A DNA stretch of 20,881 bases from an uncultured Oscillospiraceae bacterium (lineage in GTDB: Bacteria > Bacillota > Clostridia > Oscillospirales > Oscillospiraceae). A model generated the notes under the pieces. It made no database searches and had not been told where the DNA came from. It saw only the letters and a program-made list of their open reading frames with translations. The translations under genes and the position numbers were made by a program. Positions 1 through 7,247 of this stretch are shown here, piece after piece (the first letter of the stretch is position 1; every line of letters starts with the position of its first letter). The DNA is taken from contig CAJUQS010000055.1 in assembly GCA_910588365.1 (NCBI GenBank), positions 1 to 20,881 on the forward strand. The letters run 5' to 3'.

Positions 1-81
1 CATTTTCTTGAGCCGTACGACCTGCCTGCGTATCTCCTTGAGTCCTGATCTCCCTACTTTCCTTAAATCTATATATTCCAT
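1..81 (-). CDS. IS630-family transposase, N-terminal fragment (partial)
   Basis: The first 27 codons of a transposase are visible on the minus strand, starting at ATG 81-79 and running off the window. The visible protein begins MEYIDLRKVG and continues with EIRRQVVRLKKMG. This basic helix is the start of the N-terminal helix-turn-helix DNA-binding region typical of IS630-family transposases in gut Clostridia. The ATG lies 5 nt after the stop codon of the altered aroC, so the transposase is now the next gene in the aro operon and could be translated by coupling. The family call rests on a short recalled N-terminus; the catalytic DDE part is not in the window. Confidence 0.7.
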   Translation of the reverse strand, partial: MEYIDLRKVGRSGLKEIRRQVVRLKKM

Positions 82-138
82 ATCTCTTATGGTACCATAC
101 TTTTCCCTTTTTTCCTAGTATTTTTCTCGAAGGTAATA
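1..138 (-). mobile_element. IS630-like element, 5' end, inserted in aroC (cut by window edge)
   Basis: This stretch is the exact reverse complement of 20742-20879, so the same repeated element lies at both ends of the window. On the minus strand it starts with TA followed by TTACCTTCGAG, and identity between the two copies stops exactly at the TA. Insertion at a TA dinucleotide is the known behaviour of the IS630/Tc1/mariner superfamily, and the reading frame inside the element fits an IS630-type transposase. The element enters the last codons of aroC. Only about 136 bp are visible; the rest lies outside the window. Confidence 0.8.
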
Positions 139-1196
139 TCCAGCAGGGTGAGCGCCGTTACCGCCTCCACCACCGGCACGGCCCTGGGCACGATGCAGGG
201 GTCGTGGCGTCCGTGGATAATCAGTCTGGCGTTCTCCCTTTTTTCCAAATCCACGGTGTCCTGCTCCTTGGCAATGGACGCTGTGGGTTTTATCCCAATG
301 TTGACCACCAGGGGCATCCCCGTGGTGATGCCGCCCAGCACGCCGCCGGCGTGGTTGGTGCGGGCGGAGACCCGGTCCCCGTCCATGATAAACGGATCGT
401 TGTGCTCACTGCCCCGCATGGACGCGGCGGCGAAGCCGGTCCCGAAGGACACCCCCCGCACGGCGGGAATGCCGAACAGGGCCGCCGCCAGCCGGTTCTC
501 CACGCCGCCGAACATGGGCTCCCCCATGCCCGCCGGAACCCCCAGGGCGAAGCAGCGGATGACCCCTCCCACGGAGTCCGTGTCCATCCGGGCCGCCTCA
601 ATGGCTTGGCGCATCCTCATGCCAGCCCCGTCGTCAAACACGGGGAAGGGCTTTTGCAGCAGCTTCTCCAGCTCCTCGCGGCTCACGGCGGCGAAGTCCG
701 GGGCGCTGTCGGAAACGCCCCCGATCCGGTCAATGTGGGCGGCGACGCGCACATTTCTCTGCTCCAGCAGCTGTAATGCCAGTCCGCCCGCAAAGCACAG
801 GGGCGCCGTCAGCCGGCCGGAGAACTGCCCGCCGCCGCGGATATCGTAATCATCGCCGTATTTGATAAAGGCGGTGTAATCAGCGTGAGAGGGCCGCGGG
901 GTGCGCCTGAGACGGTCATAGTCCCTGCTGTGCTGGTCGCCGTTGCGGATCACCACAGCCACCGGCGCGCCGCAGGTCCTGCCCTCCACCAGACCGGAGA
1001 GGATCTCCGGCGCGTCGCTCTCCTTCCGGGGGGTGGACCAGGCGTTCCGTCCCGGGGCGCGGCGGGCCATGAACGCCGTCAGCCGCTCCATGTCCGGCGC
1101 GAAGCCGGCGGGCAGGCCGTCCACCACACAGCCGATGGCGGGCGCGTGGGACTGGCCGAATATGGTGACCTTCAATTTATTTCCCAGTGTATTCAT
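87..1196 (-). CDS. aroC: Chorismate synthase with IS-derived C-terminus
   Basis: Chorismate synthase converts 5-enolpyruvylshikimate-3-phosphate to chorismate with reduced FMN, the last step of the shikimate pathway. The family start (NKLKVTIFGQSHAPAIG), the RPSHADYTAFIKYG segment, the RGGGQFSGRLTAP segment and the C-terminal HGRHDPCIVPRAVPVVEAV block are all present. Start ATG 1196 has an AGGAGG site 8 nt upstream, inside the 3' end of aroA; the two genes overlap by 20 nt. Residues 1-353 look native. The last 16 (ITFEKNTRKKGKSMVP) and the stop are encoded by the IS630-like element, since the same codons recur at the right window edge. The conserved core ends before the junction, so activity may survive, but the natural tail is lost. 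Confidence 0.95.
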   Translation of the reverse strand: MNTLGNKLKVTIFGQSHAPAIGCVVDGLPAGFAPDMERLTAFMARRAPGRNAWSTPRKESDAPEILSGLVEGRTCGAPVAVVIRNGDQHSRDYDRLRRTPRPSHADYTAFIKYGDDYDIRGGGQFSGRLTAPLCFAGGLALQLLEQRNVRVAAHIDRIGGVSDSAPDFAAVSREELEKLLQKPFPVFDDGAGMRMRQAIEAARMDTDSVGGVIRCFALGVPAGMGEPMFGGVENRLAAALFGIPAVRGVSFGTGFAAASMRGSEHNDPFIMDGDRVSARTNHAGGVLGGITTGMPLVVNIGIKPTASIAKEQDTVDLEKRENARLIIHGRHDPCIVPRAVPVVEAVTALTLLDITFEKNTRKKGKSMVP

Positions 1197-2361
1197 GGAA
1201 AACGCCTCCTAACATGCGGTAGTGTTCCCAGAAATCGGGATAAGATTTCGCCACGCACTCCGCCCCCAGGAGCGTCACCGGCTCCCGGCAGCGGGTGGCG
1301 GCGACTGCCGCCATCATGGCGATGCGGTGGTCGTTGCAGCAGTCCACGGCGCCCCCTCCCGCCAGACTGTCCTGCCCGTAAACGGTCAGACTGTCGGGAT
1401 ATTCCGTCACCCGCGCCCCCATGGCGTTCAGGGCGGCGGCGATGGTGGAGAGCCGATCACTCTCCTTGATGCGCAGCCGGGCGGCTCCGGTCAGACGGGT
1501 GATCCCCCGCCGCACCGCCGCAGCCGCCGCCACGGGCGGTGCCAGGTCGGGACAGCCGGACATGTCGATCTCCGCATCACCGGGCTGGGACAGCTCCAGG
1601 CAGTGGGATTCGATGATCCGGTCGCCCTGCGTGGAATGCTGGGTGACGCCCCGCACGTTCACCGCACAGCCCAGGCAGTTGGCCGCGTACCAGAACGCCG
1701 CCTGGGACCAGTCTCCCTCCACCGTGACCTCCGCGCTCCGGTACCGGCAGCCGCCGGGGATGAGGTAGTGGGGCGGGAGGGAGCGGGTGGAGGCAATGTC
1801 GATGCCGAACGTGTGCATCACATCCAGCGTCATGCCGATGTACCCCTCGCTCTCCAGCGGGGTGGTCGGGATGATCACCGACGGACCCTCCAGCAGCGGC
1901 AGCGCCATGAGCAGACCTGTGAAGAACTGGCTGGACACGTTCCCCGGCAGGCGGTATTCCCCCGGCGTCAGCCTGCCCTCTACCGTGAGGACGCCGTCCC
2001 GCTGTTCATACCGGATGCTCTTCTCCTCAAACAGGTCAAAGTAGGGCTGCTGGGGCCGTTCCATGAGCCGCCCCTGTCCGGTGAAGATCCCGCCGCCCCG
2101 GAGAGCCAGGGCGATGGGGATGAGAAATCGGAGGGTGGATCCCGATTCCCCACAGTTGAACTCAGGCAAAGTATTGCGGTTTGTTTTCAGCTCCTCCATA
2201 CACCGCCGGGTGGCTCGGATGTCCTGGGATCCGGCCAGGTTGTGTATGACGCTGCCCTCCCCCGCCAAAGCGGCGGCGATGAGGCAGCGGTGGGCCTGGG
2301 ACTTGCTGGGGGGCGGGGTGACGGTTCCGGCGAGCTTCCCGGGGGTGATGGTCAGGTTCAT
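1177..2361 (-). CDS. aroA: 3-phosphoshikimate 1-carboxyvinyltransferase (EPSP synthase)
   Basis: This enzyme transfers enolpyruvyl from PEP to shikimate-3-phosphate, the sixth shikimate step. Visible motifs are PPSKSQAHR with Lys20, CGESGSTLRF near 70-79, the RIKESDRL segment and the C-terminal CCNDHRIAM block. I place the start at ATG 2361 (MNLTITPGKL), which overlaps the aroB stop as ATGA; longer upstream readings only run through aroB in another frame. At 394 residues it is shorter than the usual 420-440. The shortening is mainly between the first helix (CMEEL) and CGESG, where about 20 residues common in the family are absent. All active-site blocks remain, so it is probably functional. 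Confidence 0.95.
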   Translation of the reverse strand: MNLTITPGKLAGTVTPPPSKSQAHRCLIAAALAGEGSVIHNLAGSQDIRATRRCMEELKTNRNTLPEFNCGESGSTLRFLIPIALALRGGGIFTGQGRLMERPQQPYFDLFEEKSIRYEQRDGVLTVEGRLTPGEYRLPGNVSSQFFTGLLMALPLLEGPSVIIPTTPLESEGYIGMTLDVMHTFGIDIASTRSLPPHYLIPGGCRYRSAEVTVEGDWSQAAFWYAANCLGCAVNVRGVTQHSTQGDRIIESHCLELSQPGDAEIDMSGCPDLAPPVAAAAAVRRGITRLTGAARLRIKESDRLSTIAAALNAMGARVTEYPDSLTVYGQDSLAGGGAVDCCNDHRIAMMAAVAATRCREPVTLLGAECVAKSYPDFWEHYRMLGGVFHEYTGK

Positions 2362-3410
2362 AGGGCGGCCTCCGTGAAGCGCCGCAGGCCCTCCAGGTCC
2401 AGCCGGACGGTCCTGGCCCTCCCCAGCTCCTCCAGCACCACCACGTCGATACTGCCGCCGTCCCGCTTCTTGTCGCTGATGGCGGCGGCGTAGAGCTGGG
2501 GGGCGGTGTAGGGGCACTGGGTGGGCAGGCGGAAGCGGCGGCAGGCCGCCAGCACCGCGTCCAGGGTGCCGGCGGGGCTGTACGCCATGCGCTCCGCCGC
2601 CCGGGCCGCCAGCACCATGCCCATGGCCACCGCGTGGCCGTGGGGGACGGTAAAGCCGCTGTTCTTCTCAATGGCGTGGCCCAGGGTGTGGCCGAAGTTG
2701 AGGATCTTCCGCCTTCCCCGCTCAAATTCGTCCTCCCCCACCACAGACGCCTTGATCTCCACGTTCCGGCGGACCACGTCGCCGATGCGCTCGCGGACGG
2801 GCTCCTCCATCAGGAAGCGGTAGAACCCGGCGTCGGCGATGAGAGCGTGCTTGACGGTCTCCGCCATGCCGCCGGCAAAATCCTCCTCCGGGAGGGTCTG
2901 AAAGGCGTCCGTGTCACAGATGACCATTTTCGGCTGGTGGAAGGCCCCAGCCAGGTTTTTTCCCGCCGCCAGGTCGATGGCGGTCTTGCCCCCCACGGAG
3001 GAGTCCGACGCGGCCAGCAGTGTGGTGGGCATCTGGATATAGTCGATCCCCCGCTGGTAGGTGGCGGCGGCAAAGCCCGCCATGTCCCCCGCCACGCCGC
3101 CGCCCAGTGCGACGGCGAAGTCGGAGCGGGTGAGCCCGCTCTCCGCCAGAAACTCCAGCATCCCGCCGTAGACGGCGATGTTCTTGCTCTGCTCCCCCGC
3201 CGGGAAGGCGTGGAGGCGGACGGTGACGCCCGCGTCCTGGAGGGAGCGGCACACCCGGGCGGCGTAGAGCTTCTCCACCGTGGTGTCGGTGATGACGGCG
3301 CAGGTGCGGGATTTGGTTGCCCCGGCGACGAGCTCCCCAGCCCGCTCCAGCAGTCCGCCGCCGATGTGGACCGGGTAGGCAGAGGATGCGTTTACCATGA
3401 CTGTCTGCAT
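2358..3410 (-). CDS. aroB: 3-dehydroquinate synthase
   Basis: AroB converts DAHP to 3-dehydroquinate, the second shikimate step, using NAD and a divalent metal. The 350-residue protein has the family landmarks: GEQSKN near 72-77, GGGVAGDMAGF near 103-113, MPTTLLAASDSSVGGKTAID near 127-146, and probable metal ligands Glu184, His241 (in NFGHTLGH) and His257 (in VPHGH), spaced as in known AroB. Start ATG 3410 is preceded by AAGGAG with a 7-nt gap and lies 4 nt after the stop of the upstream methyltransferase gene. Its own stop overlaps the aroA start, so translation is probably coupled. Confidence 0.96.
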   Translation of the reverse strand: MQTVMVNASSAYPVHIGGGLLERAGELVAGATKSRTCAVITDTTVEKLYAARVCRSLQDAGVTVRLHAFPAGEQSKNIAVYGGMLEFLAESGLTRSDFAVALGGGVAGDMAGFAAATYQRGIDYIQMPTTLLAASDSSVGGKTAIDLAAGKNLAGAFHQPKMVICDTDAFQTLPEEDFAGGMAETVKHALIADAGFYRFLMEEPVRERIGDVVRRNVEIKASVVGEDEFERGRRKILNFGHTLGHAIEKNSGFTVPHGHAVAMGMVLAARAAERMAYSPAGTLDAVLAACRRFRLPTQCPYTAPQLYAAAISDKKRDGGSIDVVVLEELGRARTVRLDLEGLRRFTEAAL

Positions 3411-3414
3411 AGGC

Positions 3415-4206
3415 TTACTCCTTGGTCAGAATGTCCAGGCTGTGGTTGGTGGCGCCGATGAGGTCCGGGCGCTCACACACGGAGAGATGGTATTTGACAT
3501 AGGCCTGGTAGACCTCTTCGGAAAACTGATTCACCCGATCCCGGATGTAGATGGTGAAAAGGTCGGAGGCAATAATCTTCTCCCGCTTCAGCCCCACCTC
3601 CTGGTTCAGCTCGTCGATGTCCTCCAGGCGCACCATCTCAAAAAGATCCGTTGGTTTGGAAATACATTTGTAATCCGCAGTGACCATCCCGTTGCGCAGG
3701 TATTTCATCATGTTGCTCCCATCGTCTTTGAAGCCGTCATAGATGATAACCGCCTCATTCATGCAGTAGGCCGCAAGGATATGGCCGCCGGGCTTTGTCA
3801 CCCGCTTGGCCTCCCGCAGAATGGTCAGCTTGTCCTCCTTGGTATAGACGTGGTACAGGGGCCCGAACAGCAGCACCGCATCGAAACTCCCGTCCGCATA
3901 CCGGCTCAGGTCCAGTGCGTTGCCCTGCTCCACTGGGATCTCCGCCCCGCACGCCCGCAGGTTTTCCCGGAAGACCTCGATATTGTGCTCCACCAGCTCG
4001 ATGGCGTGGACGTCGTAGCCGTCCATGGCCAGGGCCATGGAGTAGACGCCGGTGCCCGCACCCACATCCAAGATCTTCCCGCCCTGGGGTACATAGGCGC
4101 GGATATACTTCATGTTGGTGGTGAACTCCACGCTGCCGTGGCGGGATTTGGTCCGGGCGTCCTCGTTGTAGTTGTTGTAATAGTCAGTGATATAACTGGT
4201 ATCCAT
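3415..4206 (-). CDS. Class I SAM-dependent methyltransferase inside the aro operon
   Basis: The 263-residue protein has a Rossmann-type SAM-binding site: motif I ILDVGAGTGVY at about 45-55, acidic Glu70 ending the second strand (HAIEL), and a post-motif LLFGPLYHV region, all typical of class I small-molecule methyltransferases. No DNA- or rRNA-specific domain is seen. It has its own AGGAG site 7 nt before ATG 4206, starts 13 nt after tyrA ends, and ends 4 nt before aroB. It is therefore co-transcribed with shikimate genes, although no standard step of that pathway needs a methyltransferase. The substrate is unknown. It may act on an aromatic compound or be a passenger; the sequence does not decide. 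Confidence 0.88.
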   Translation of the reverse strand: MDTSYITDYYNNYNEDARTKSRHGSVEFTTNMKYIRAYVPQGGKILDVGAGTGVYSMALAMDGYDVHAIELVEHNIEVFRENLRACGAEIPVEQGNALDLSRYADGSFDAVLLFGPLYHVYTKEDKLTILREAKRVTKPGGHILAAYCMNEAVIIYDGFKDDGSNMMKYLRNGMVTADYKCISKPTDLFEMVRLEDIDELNQEVGLKREKIIASDLFTIYIRDRVNQFSEEVYQAYVKYHLSVCERPDLIGATNHSLDILTKE

Positions 4207-4219
4207 ACAAATTCTCCTC

Positions 4220-5065
4220 TCAGCAGTCCTTGTCGATGGCTTCCTTAATCTCTCTGGCGTGTTTCAGCATATCCCGCAGCCGCTCCCGGTCCCCCCGGCG
4301 GATGGTATAGGCGAAGGCCGCCAGCTCCTCCACCAGGGTGTCGATCTCCCGGACCAGGGCGTCCCGGTTCTCCAGGAAGAGCTCCGTCCACATCTCCTCG
4401 TTGAGCTTGGCAACTCTCGTCATATCCTTGAAGCTCCCGGCGGAGAAGCCCTCGAAATTGGGGGCCGAGGGGCTGCCCACGTAGGCGCAGGAGACCACGT
4501 GGGCCAGCTGGGAGGTGTAGGCGATGATGTGGTCGTGCTCAGCGGGAGTGGAGGGCTGGAGGCGGCTGAACCCCAGCTGCCGGGCGAATTCCCAGATCCC
4601 GTCCAGGCAGCTCCGGGGCGTGCCAGGGTAGGGGGTGAGGATCAGGGACGCGCGCTGAAACAGCTCCGGGAAGGCGGACTGGTACCCCGACCGCTCGATG
4701 CCCGCCATGGGGTGCCCCCCCACGAACCAGAAGCCCGCGTCCCGGACCACCTCCTCCAGGGGCGTACACACCACGCCCTTCACGCCGCCGCAGTCCATGA
4801 CCAGCCCGCCCTTGCGGAAACGCTCCCGGTTTGCGGCGACGTACTCCACCGTGGCCTGGGGGTAGAGGGCGATGATCACCAGCTCGCACTCCGCCAGCCG
4901 GTCCGGGGTGAGGGCGGCGGAGACGACCCCCTCGTCCAGGGCGCGGCTGAGAACCGCGCCGTCGGTGTCGTACCCCAGGAGGGTGCAGTCCGTATACTTG
5001 CGGATGGCCTTGGCCATGCTGCCGCCAATAAGCCCCAGGCCCACTACGCCTGCTGTTTCAATCAT
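4220..5065 (-). CDS. tyrA: Prephenate dehydrogenase
   Basis: TyrA oxidatively decarboxylates prephenate to 4-hydroxyphenylpyruvate, committing flux to tyrosine. The 281-residue protein opens with a dinucleotide-binding motif GLGLIGGS at 9-16 and an acidic end of the second strand (GYDTD). It has the HPMAG block at 118-122 and a later YTSQLAHV segment carrying another conserved His. There is no fused chorismate mutase and no C-terminal ACT domain, so feedback control is more likely at DAHP synthase or at the RNA level. Start ATG 5065 lies 1 nt after the aroF stop, with an AGGAGGGG ribosome binding site inside the aroF end. Confidence 0.95.
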   Translation of the reverse strand: MIETAGVVGLGLIGGSMAKAIRKYTDCTLLGYDTDGAVLSRALDEGVVSAALTPDRLAECELVIIALYPQATVEYVAANRERFRKGGLVMDCGGVKGVVCTPLEEVVRDAGFWFVGGHPMAGIERSGYQSAFPELFQRASLILTPYPGTPRSCLDGIWEFARQLGFSRLQPSTPAEHDHIIAYTSQLAHVVSCAYVGSPSAPNFEGFSAGSFKDMTRVAKLNEEMWTELFLENRDALVREIDTLVEELAAFAYTIRRGDRERLRDMLKHAREIKEAIDKDC

Positions 5066-5066
5066 G

Positions 5067-6113
5067 TTACCCCTCCTGCTCCGCGATCCGAGAACTGGTG
5101 GTGAAGGAGTGGTCGGAGTAAGGCCGGATGGCCCGGATCTTCTCCATCATATCCGCGAATTTCTCCGGGCGCAGGCTCTGGGGCCCGTCGCACAGGGCGT
5201 GCTCGGGGTCGTTGTGGACCTCAATGATCAGCCCGTCGGCCCCGCAGGCGGTGGCGCCCAGCGCCATGGGCGCCACCAGCTCCCAGCGACCCGTGGCGTG
5301 GCTGGGATCCACCACCACCGGCAGGTGGCTGAGCTGGTGGAGCACCGGGATAACGGACAGATCCATGGTGTTGCGGGTGGCGGTTTCAAAGGTGCGGATA
5401 CCCCGCTCGCAGAGGATCACCTGGTCGTTGCCCCCGGCCATGACGTACTCCGCGCTCATGAGCAGCTCCTGCAGGGTGTTGGCCATGCCCCGCTTGATGA
5501 GCACCGGCTTGCGCAGCTTCCCCAGCTCCTTGAGCAGCTCGAAGTTCTGCATGTTCCGGGCGCCCACCTGGATGACGTCCACGTCCTCGAAGAGGGGCAG
5601 GTGCTTGGCGTCCATGATCTCCGTGACAATGGGCAGGCCCGTGGCCGCCTTGGCCTCCAGCAGCAGCCGGATGCCCTCCTCGTGGAGCCCCTGGAAGGCG
5701 TAGGGGGAGGTGCGGGGCTTGAAGGCGCCGCCCCGGAGGGCCTGGGCCCCCGCCGCCTTGACGGACCGGGCCACGGAGATGATCTGATCCTCGGTCTCCA
5801 CGGAGCAGGGCCCGGCCATGACCAGGAAGTGGCCGCCGCCGATTTTCGCGCCGTTGGAGAGGGTGATGACCGTGTCGTTTTCGTGGAACTTCCGGTTGGC
5901 GTTCTTATAGGGCTCCTGGATGCGCTTGACGGTTTCCACGATGTCCAGCGCCATGATGCTCTCCATGTCCACCCGGGAGGTGTCGCCCACCAGGCCCACG
6001 ATGGTGTGGTTCTCGCCCACGGACATGTGGGTCTCCAGGCCCATGCTGTGCAGCCAGCTGTCGAACAGCTCCACCTGCTGGCGCTCCGCGTTCTTCTTCA
6101 GAATGACAATCAT
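5067..6113 (-). CDS. aroF: DAHP synthase, type I-beta, with N-terminal regulatory domain
   Basis: This enzyme condenses PEP and erythrose-4-phosphate to DAHP, the first shikimate step. Residues 1 to about 70 form the ferredoxin-like regulatory domain known from Thermotoga-type DAHP synthases (MIVILKKNAE start), which in relatives mediates Tyr/Phe feedback. The barrel follows, with GPCSVE at 101-106 (Cys103 a probable metal ligand), RGGAFKPRTSPYAFQG, VIQVGARNMQNF, LIKRGMANTLQE and VVVDPSHATG. At 348 residues the length is normal. Start ATG 6113 has AGGAG 9 nt upstream. It is the first structural gene of the operon and lies behind a leader-peptide and terminator region. Confidence 0.96.
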   Translation of the reverse strand: MIVILKKNAERQQVELFDSWLHSMGLETHMSVGENHTIVGLVGDTSRVDMESIMALDIVETVKRIQEPYKNANRKFHENDTVITLSNGAKIGGGHFLVMAGPCSVETEDQIISVARSVKAAGAQALRGGAFKPRTSPYAFQGLHEEGIRLLLEAKAATGLPIVTEIMDAKHLPLFEDVDVIQVGARNMQNFELLKELGKLRKPVLIKRGMANTLQELLMSAEYVMAGGNDQVILCERGIRTFETATRNTMDLSVIPVLHQLSHLPVVVDPSHATGRWELVAPMALGATACGADGLIIEVHNDPEHALCDGPQSLRPEKFADMMEKIRAIRPYSDHSFTTSSRIAEQEG

Positions 6114-6140
6114 TGTAAAACACTCCTATTCTGTATTTTA

Positions 6141-6168
6141 TTGAAAAAGCACAGATGCGCTTTTTCAA
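6141..6168 (-). other. Hairpin just upstream of aroF
   Basis: A perfect 10-bp inverted repeat, TTGAAAAAGC and GCTTTTTCAA, around an 8-nt loop sits between the attenuator terminator and the aroF ribosome binding site. The T-run is inside the stem, not after it, so it is not a typical terminator. It might protect or process the mRNA 5' end after read-through. Function is unknown. Confidence 0.5.
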
Positions 6169-6198
6169 CTGCGTTGACTGTATTGTGGCCTTATCTGC

Positions 6199-6239
6199 AA
6201 AAATAAAAAGGTCCTACAGTGTTGTTTCACTGTAAGACC
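6199..6239 (-). terminator. Intrinsic terminator in the aro leader (attenuator)
   Basis: On the minus strand GGTCTTACAGTG pairs with CACTGTAGGACC over 12 bp with one G-U pair, around the 6-nt loop AAACAA. It is followed directly by TTTTTATTTTT. It lies between the promoter and aroF, about 50 nt after the leader ORF stop and 85 nt before the aroF ATG. It would stop transcription before the structural genes unless an alternative fold forms. Confidence 0.92.
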
Positions 6240-6310
6240 CGGAATAAACTTCCGCTATCTCCGCCTTTTCACCGCAGCAAAACAAACCTTATCTACTTGT
6301 GTAGATAAAG
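6233..6310 (-). promoter_or_regulatory. Alternative leader RNA structures (pause hairpin and candidate antiterminator)
   Basis: On the minus strand CTTTATCTAC (6310-6301) pairs with GTAGATAAGG (6296-6287) over 10 bp with one G-U pair around ACAA, overlapping the last Tyr/Phe codons and the leader stop. The 3' side of this hairpin, TAAGGTTTG (6291-6283), can instead pair with CGGGTCTTA (6241-6233), the 5' arm of the terminator, over 9 bp including four G-U pairs. This is the classical 1:2, 2:3, 3:4 arrangement: a ribosome stalled on Tyr/Phe codons would free segment 2 to block the terminator. The 2:3 pairing is weak and was judged by eye only. Confidence 0.6.
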
Positions 6311-6351
6311 TAAAAGTAGCAGTATGCGGCGTTACGTACAGAGGAAGTCAT
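6289..6351 (-). CDS. Tyr/Phe-rich leader peptide of the aro operon
   Basis: This 20-codon ORF starts at ATG 6351 with a GAGG ribosome binding site 8 nt upstream and ends at TAA 6291-6289. The peptide begins MTSSVRNA and contains the run AYCYFYFIY: four Tyr and two Phe within eight consecutive codons (10-17). It lies about 25 nt downstream of a consensus promoter and just before a terminator that precedes aroF and tyrA. A cluster of codons for the pathway end products ahead of a terminator is the hallmark of ribosome-mediated attenuation, as in the classical pheA, trp and his leaders. I infer that scarce charged tRNA-Tyr or tRNA-Phe stalls the ribosome and allows read-through. Confidence 0.85.
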   Translation of the reverse strand: MTSSVRNAAYCYFYFIYTSR

Positions 6352-6381
6352 AGAAAATACCTCGCAACAAAAACTGTGGGT

Positions 6382-6410
6382 ATTGTAGCACGTTTTTTTC
6401 CGCCGCGCAA
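6382..6410 (-). promoter_or_regulatory. Promoter of the aro operon
   Basis: On the minus strand a -35 box TTGCGC (6410-6405) and a -10 box TACAAT (6387-6382) are separated by exactly 17 nt, a near-consensus housekeeping sigma promoter. The start of transcription would be near 6375, giving a leader of about 260 nt before aroF that contains the leader ORF and terminator. Confidence 0.82.
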
Positions 6411-6481
6411 GGGGGAAAGCAAAAAAACCAAAAATTTTTCTGCTCTCTTTTACGAAAACTTCACCACTCGGCTGAATTCTG

Positions 6482-6490
6482 TGCTATAAT
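6482..6490 (+). promoter_or_regulatory. Extended -10 promoter of the ABC transporter operon
   Basis: TGCTATAAT is a perfect TATAAT box with the extended -10 TG element. No good -35 box lies at the usual distance, which the TG element can compensate for. The transcript would start near 6497 and reach the ATPase ATG at 6543, which has AGGTG about 6 nt upstream. Together with the minus-strand aro promoter it makes 6382-6490 a divergent promoter region. Confidence 0.7.
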
Positions 6491-6542
6491 GGCCAGGATA
6501 ATCATTTTCGCCGGAACCGGCTGTTACATATGAGGTGAAAGA

Positions 6543-7247
6543 ATGGGAACTTTTGTGCGCTTTGAACAGGTCTGCAAGACCTACCGCATGGGCGAGGTGG
6601 AAATTGAGGCCCTGCGGGACGCCACCTTCTCCGTTGCGAAGGGGGAGCTGTGCGTGATCGTCGGGCCCAGCGGCGCGGGGAAGACCACGCTGCTCAACAT
6701 CCTGGGGGGGATGGACACCCTCACCAGCGGCCAGGTCTTTCTGGGGATGGAGGAGATCTCCGCCTACAGCGCCAAGCAGCTGACCGCCTACCGCCGCCAC
6801 GACATCGGATTTGTCTTCCAATTTTACAACCTGGTCCCCAACCTGACGGCCCTGGAGAATGTGGAGCTGGCCTCCCAGATCTGCAAGAACCCCCTGAACG
6901 CGGAGGAGGTGCTGCGCTCGGTCGGCCTGGAGCACAGGCTGGCCAACTTCCCGGCCCAGCTCTCCGGGGGCGAGCAGCAGCGGGTGGCCATCGCCCGGGC
7001 GCTGGCGAAAAATCCCAAGCTGCTGCTGTGTGACGAGCCCACCGGCGCGCTGGACTACGCCACCGGCAAGTCGATCCTGAAGCTTTTGCAGATCATGAGC
7101 CGCCGGGAGGGCATGACGGTTGTCATCATCACCCACAACACCGCCCTCACCGCCATGGCGGACCGGATCATCCACGTAAAAAACGGCACGGTCACCTCCG
7201 TGCGGATCAATGATAATCCGGCGCCGGTGGAGGAGATCGAATGGTAA
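6543..7247 (+). CDS. ABC transporter ATP-binding protein (LolD/MacB type)
   Basis: This cytoplasmic ATPase powers the FtsX-type permease encoded next to it. The 234 residues contain Walker A GPSGAGKTT at 41-49, the Q-loop FVFQFYNLVP near 90-99, signature LSGGEQQR at 140-147, Walker B LLLCDEP at 160-166 and the switch histidine near 198 (IITHNT). The FYNLVPNLTALENVEL segment is typical of the subfamily that works with MacB/FtsX permeases rather than with solute importers. The gene end overlaps the permease start (ATGGTAA), so the two are coupled. The substrate cannot be read from the sequence; relatives export peptides or antibiotics or act in envelope remodelling. Confidence 0.94.
   Translation: MGTFVRFEQVCKTYRMGEVEIEALRDATFSVAKGELCVIVGPSGAGKTTLLNILGGMDTLTSGQVFLGMEEISAYSAKQLTAYRRHDIGFVFQFYNLVPNLTALENVELASQICKNPLNAEEVLRSVGLEHRLANFPAQLSGGEQQRVAIARALAKNPKLLLCDEPTGALDYATGKSILKLLQIMSRREGMTVVIITHNTALTAMADRIIHVKNGTVTSVRINDNPAPVEEIEW

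Noticed and set aside
148..849. Long plus-strand ORFs opposite aroC, and similar antisense ORFs opposite aroA, aroB, the ABC permease and icd
   Set aside because: These are shadows of high-GC coding strands. The minus- or plus-strand partners have clear family motifs and ribosome binding sites.
6199..6375. T-box riboswitch in the aro leader
   Set aside because: No T-box antiterminator sequence of the UGGNACC type and no recognisable stem I specifier region is seen. The Tyr/Phe-rich translated ORF with its own ribosome binding site explains the leader better.
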